This document shows positions 32,839 through 35,217 of a stretch of 35,217 bases of DNA, piece after piece. Under the pieces are notes generated by a model that was not told the DNA's origin, did no database searches, and saw only the letters and a program-made list of their open reading frames with translations. The position numbers and the translations under genes are program-made. Origin of the DNA: Carboxylicivirga caseinilyticus (lineage in GTDB: Bacteria; Bacteroidota; Bacteroidia; Bacteroidales; Marinilabiliaceae); assembly GCA_025499705.1 (NCBI GenBank), contig JAFMVE010000055.1:1-35217 (forward strand). Direction: 5' to 3'. Position 1 is the stretch's first letter; each line of letters opens with the position of its first letter.

Positions 32839-34000
32839 TATACAACCAGCTGATAGAATCAATCAGGTAGAAGAATACTACTTCTCTATCAAACTAAAAG
32901 AGCTTGATAAATTAAGAAAAGAAGGCAAGCCAATTATTAACCTGGGAATCGGTAACCCTGATATGGCTCCTGCTCCTTCAGTTATTGAAGAGATTTCGGA
33001 ACAAAGCAAAGTCCCTACCAATCATGGCTATCAAAGTTATGTTGGCATACCTGAACTGCGGGAAGCATTCAGTACTTGGTATGAGAGATATTACGGTGTA
33101 AAAGTTGACCCAGGAACAGAAGTTTTGCCATTGATGGGATCTAAAGAAGGCATTATGCACATTACACTTGCTTTCCTTAATCCGGGCGATGGAGTTTTGG
33201 TTCCTAATCCGGGATATCCAACCTATGCTTCGGCCAGTAAAATTGCCCAGGCAACTTTGATTCCTTATGATCTGGATGAAAACAAAGGCTGGTTGCCCAA
33301 CCTGGATGAGCTTGAAAAACTGGATTTAAGCAATGTTAAGCTGATGTGGATTAACTATCCGAATATGCCTACCGGAGCCAATGCCAATACTGACTTTTTC
33401 AAGAAAGTAATTGCCTTTGGAAAGAAGCATAACATTGTTATCTGTAATGATAACCCATACAGCTTTATCCTGAATGATTCACCCCAAAGTATATTATCCA
33501 TTGAAGGTGCCAATGACATTGCCATTGAGCTTAACTCACTGAGTAAATCTCATAACATGGCCGGATGGCGTGTAGGAGCTGTATTCTCTAATCCAACTTT
33601 CATTCAATATATTTTAAGAGTGAAAAGTAATATGGATTCAGGAATGTTTAAACCTCTTCAGCTGGCAGCTGTTAAAGCTTTGGAACTTGATAGCAACTGG
33701 TACCAAAGTGTTAATCAAGAGTATAAACAACGAAGAGTACTGGTTCAGGAAATAATGGATATTCTGGAATGCACCTACGATACTAATCAAACCGGAATGT
33801 TTGTTTGGGCCCGCATTCCTGAGAAATATAAAGATAGTGGGGAACTATCGGATAAGATCCTTTACGGAGTAGATGTATTTATAACTCCGGGTCTTATATT
33901 TGGTGAGATAGGTAACCGATACATTCGAATCAGCCTTTGCACCAAGCAAGAAGTATTAAAAGAAGCAAAACAAAGAATAGAAAAAATCATAAAACAATAA
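32831..34000 (+). CDS. PLP-dependent aromatic/prephenate aminotransferase
   Basis: Fold-type I (class I/II) aminotransferase of 389 residues. PLP residues are readable: Lys239 in NSLSKSHNMAGWRVG (Schiff base), the Asp207 and Tyr210 pair in CNDNPY, NYPNMPTGA, and a C-terminal arginine in NRYIRISLC. The sequence resembles the LL-diaminopimelate/alanine/aspartate aminotransferase group, but its position between prephenate dehydratase and DAHP synthase-chorismate mutase points to transamination of phenylpyruvate, hydroxyphenylpyruvate or prephenate. The specificity is an inference from context. It overlaps pheA by eight bases and is two bases from the next ATG, so all three genes share one attenuated transcript. 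Confidence 0.9.
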   Translation: MNNIQPADRINQVEEYYFSIKLKELDKLRKEGKPIINLGIGNPDMAPAPSVIEEISEQSKVPTNHGYQSYVGIPELREAFSTWYERYYGVKVDPGTEVLPLMGSKEGIMHITLAFLNPGDGVLVPNPGYPTYASASKIAQATLIPYDLDENKGWLPNLDELEKLDLSNVKLMWINYPNMPTGANANTDFFKKVIAFGKKHNIVICNDNPYSFILNDSPQSILSIEGANDIAIELNSLSKSHNMAGWRVGAVFSNPTFIQYILRVKSNMDSGMFKPLQLAAVKALELDSNWYQSVNQEYKQRRVLVQEIMDILECTYDTNQTGMFVWARIPEKYKDSGELSDKILYGVDVFITPGLIFGEIGNRYIRISLCTKQEVLKEAKQRIEKIIKQ

Positions 34001-34002
34001 CC

Positions 34003-35100
34003 ATGGAAAATAAACTGGATTTACTACCATTGGAATTACCAGGTGTTAAACTGGAGCGTCCTATTTTAATTGCCGGACCATGTAGTGCCGAAACAGAAGA
34101 TCAAGTGCTTACCACAGCCAAACAATTAGCTGCTCAGGGAGTAAAAATATTCCGCGCAGGAATATGGAAACCACGTACTCGTCCGGGAGCTTTTGAAGGT
34201 GTTGGAACCGTTGGTTTGCCCTGGTTGAAGAAAGTGAAAGAAGAAACAGGTATGTTTGTTAGTATTGAGGTTGCTACAGCTCACCATGTTTACGAAGCTT
34301 TAAAGTTTGGTGTAGATATGCTTTGGGTAGGTGCCCGTACAACAGCAAACCCTTTTGCTGTGCAGGAAGTAGCAGATGCATTAGCAGGTGTGGATATTCC
34401 GGTACTGGTAAAAAATCCTGTGAATCCTGATTTGGAATTATGGATTGGAGCATTGGAACGTATCAATCAGGCAGGAATTAAGCGTTTGGGTGCTATTCAC
34501 CGTGGATTCAGCACATACGATAAAACAAAATACCGTAACAACCCTGAGTGGCAGATTCCAATTGAGTTACGTCGTCGTATTCCTGAATTACCTATTATTA
34601 CTGACCCCAGCCACATATCTGGTAAAAGTGGTATGATTGCTGAAGTATCACAGGAAGCAATGGACCTTAACTTCGACGGTTTGATCATCGAATCGCATAT
34701 GTGTCCTGAAAAAGCCTGGAGTGATGCCAGCCAGCAGGTAACACCTGATCATCTGAAACAAATCATGACTGATCTGGTAGTGCGTCAATCTGCTATTGGT
34801 GAAAAGCCACGTGTAACGCTGGATGAATTACGTAAGAAAATAGACTTGCTTGACCAACAATTATTGGAAACATTAAGCTCAAGAATGAAGATTTCTGAGG
34901 CGATTGGTAAATACAAATACGATAACAATATTACGATTCTTCAAACTCGTCGTTACGATGAGATTATGAATAAACGTCGTGATCAGGCTACAGATAATAA
35001 CCTGAATCCTGAATTTGTTGTGAAAGTATTTGAACATATTCACGAAGAGTCAATCAATCGTCAGAATATTATTATGAATAAAGAATTGGCGAAAAAATAA
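34003..35100 (+). CDS. Bifunctional DAHP synthase - chorismate mutase
   Basis: Fusion protein of about 365 residues; the ATG at 34003, two bases after the aminotransferase stop, is preferred over an ATG at 33937 that would add a basic tail overlapping that gene. The N-terminal domain (about 1-265) is a type I-beta 3-deoxy-7-phosphoheptulonate synthase: ILIAGPCSAETEDQV, KIFRAGIWKPRTRP, GADM-like VDMLWVGARTTAN, ITDPSHISGK and IIESHMCPEKAWSD, including metal-binding Cys, His and Glu positions. The C-terminal domain (about 275-350) is AroQ-type chorismate mutase: LDELRKKIDLLDQQLLETLSSRM and AIGKYK. The order DAHPS then CM is found in Bacteroidota such as Porphyromonas. Chorismate mutase binding may let prephenate control the first step. 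Confidence 0.95.
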   Translation: MENKLDLLPLELPGVKLERPILIAGPCSAETEDQVLTTAKQLAAQGVKIFRAGIWKPRTRPGAFEGVGTVGLPWLKKVKEETGMFVSIEVATAHHVYEALKFGVDMLWVGARTTANPFAVQEVADALAGVDIPVLVKNPVNPDLELWIGALERINQAGIKRLGAIHRGFSTYDKTKYRNNPEWQIPIELRRRIPELPIITDPSHISGKSGMIAEVSQEAMDLNFDGLIIESHMCPEKAWSDASQQVTPDHLKQIMTDLVVRQSAIGEKPRVTLDELRKKIDLLDQQLLETLSSRMKISEAIGKYKYDNNITILQTRRYDEIMNKRRDQATDNNLNPEFVVKVFEHIHEESINRQNIIMNKELAKK

Positions 35101-35134
35101 ATCAAACGAGGCTGGAGTAGTGCAAAAACTAAAC

Positions 35135-35217
35135 ATCAAAACAACGTTAGTTTCAATTTGTAATAAAATATCATTTTATGTCACCCCTAAATCCCCTGAA
35201 GGGGACTTAAGCCTCCC
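35135..35217. repeat. Hairpin and GC-rich intergenic repeat at right edge
   Basis: An ATAAAAT/ATTTTAT hairpin (near 35163-35179) is followed by ACCCCTAAATCCCCTGAAGGGGA and a C-rich end. The TCCCCT/AGGGGA arms form a small stem. The sequence resembles the left window edge in inverted orientation. No gene starts after the DAHP synthase stop, and a downstream operon gene such as tyrA, if present, lies outside the window. Confidence 0.4.

Noticed and set aside
33937-34002. Upstream ATG for the DAHP synthase
   Set aside because: It would add 22 basic residues that lie inside the aminotransferase gene in another frame; the ATG at 34003 aligns with the family start.
1-35217. CRISPR arrays, tRNA or rRNA genes, phage or conjugation modules
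   Set aside because: No regularly spaced repeats, cloverleaf or rRNA sequence, and no integrase, relaxase or structural phage genes were seen.

Overview
The window looks like a chromosomal segment from a member of the Bacteroidota, probably a marine or sediment Bacteroidales/Marinilabiliales-type organism. This is inferred from five things: AT-rich sequence, several promoter -7 boxes of the Bacteroidota form TAnnTTTG, a type IX secretion (T9SS) C-terminal sorting domain, LytS/LytTR-type signalling genes, and a DAHP synthase with a C-terminal chorismate mutase domain. No rRNA, tRNA, CRISPR array or phage module was seen. Fragments of one GC-rich intergenic repeat lie at both extreme ends in opposite orientation, so the window may be a contig broken at repeats.

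Layout. (1) 113-3170: a methyl-accepting chemotaxis protein diverges from an orphan sugar-binding lipoprotein. (2) 3167-8813: a minus-strand sugar-phosphate group (PfkB kinase, ISOC-type hydrolase, phosphomannomutase-like enzyme, KdsD-like SIS isomerase) and a Dus tRNA-modifying enzyme, with a divergent DeoR regulator. (3) 8873-12844: YaaA, an unknown protein, and a 5'-nucleotidase split into two overlapping genes followed by a third overlapping unknown gene. (4) 12892-17247: an Lrp/AsnC regulator, a YbdG-like MscS channel, an M64 peptidase and a YghZ-like aldo-keto reductase. (5) 17312-18703: an intact IS3-family element with inverted repeats, a 3-bp target duplication and a canonical -1 frameshift site. 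(6) 18754-21303: a large T9SS-exported putative zinc metalloprotease.

(7) 21744-27497: a signalling region. An unknown 240-residue protein is expressed from a promoter overlapped by two perfect palindromes. It is followed by a tight four-gene run: an exported protein with about eleven 34-residue helical repeats, a LytS-type histidine kinase, a second LytS-like protein that has lost its phospho-acceptor histidine and N-box, and a LytTR response regulator. (8) 27668-31657: an Uup-type ABC-F ATPase and a sensor kinase with a solute-binding-protein sensor domain. (9) 31741-35100: an aromatic amino acid operon (prephenate dehydratase, aminotransferase, DAHP synthase-chorismate mutase).

The clearest regulatory discovery is in front of that last operon. 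A 23-codon leader peptide carries nine Phe/Tyr codons in a ten-codon stretch, followed by a strong terminator and a competing antiterminator pairing. This is a complete Phe/Tyr transcription attenuator. The kinase/pseudokinase/repeat-protein operon is the best candidate for an undescribed system.
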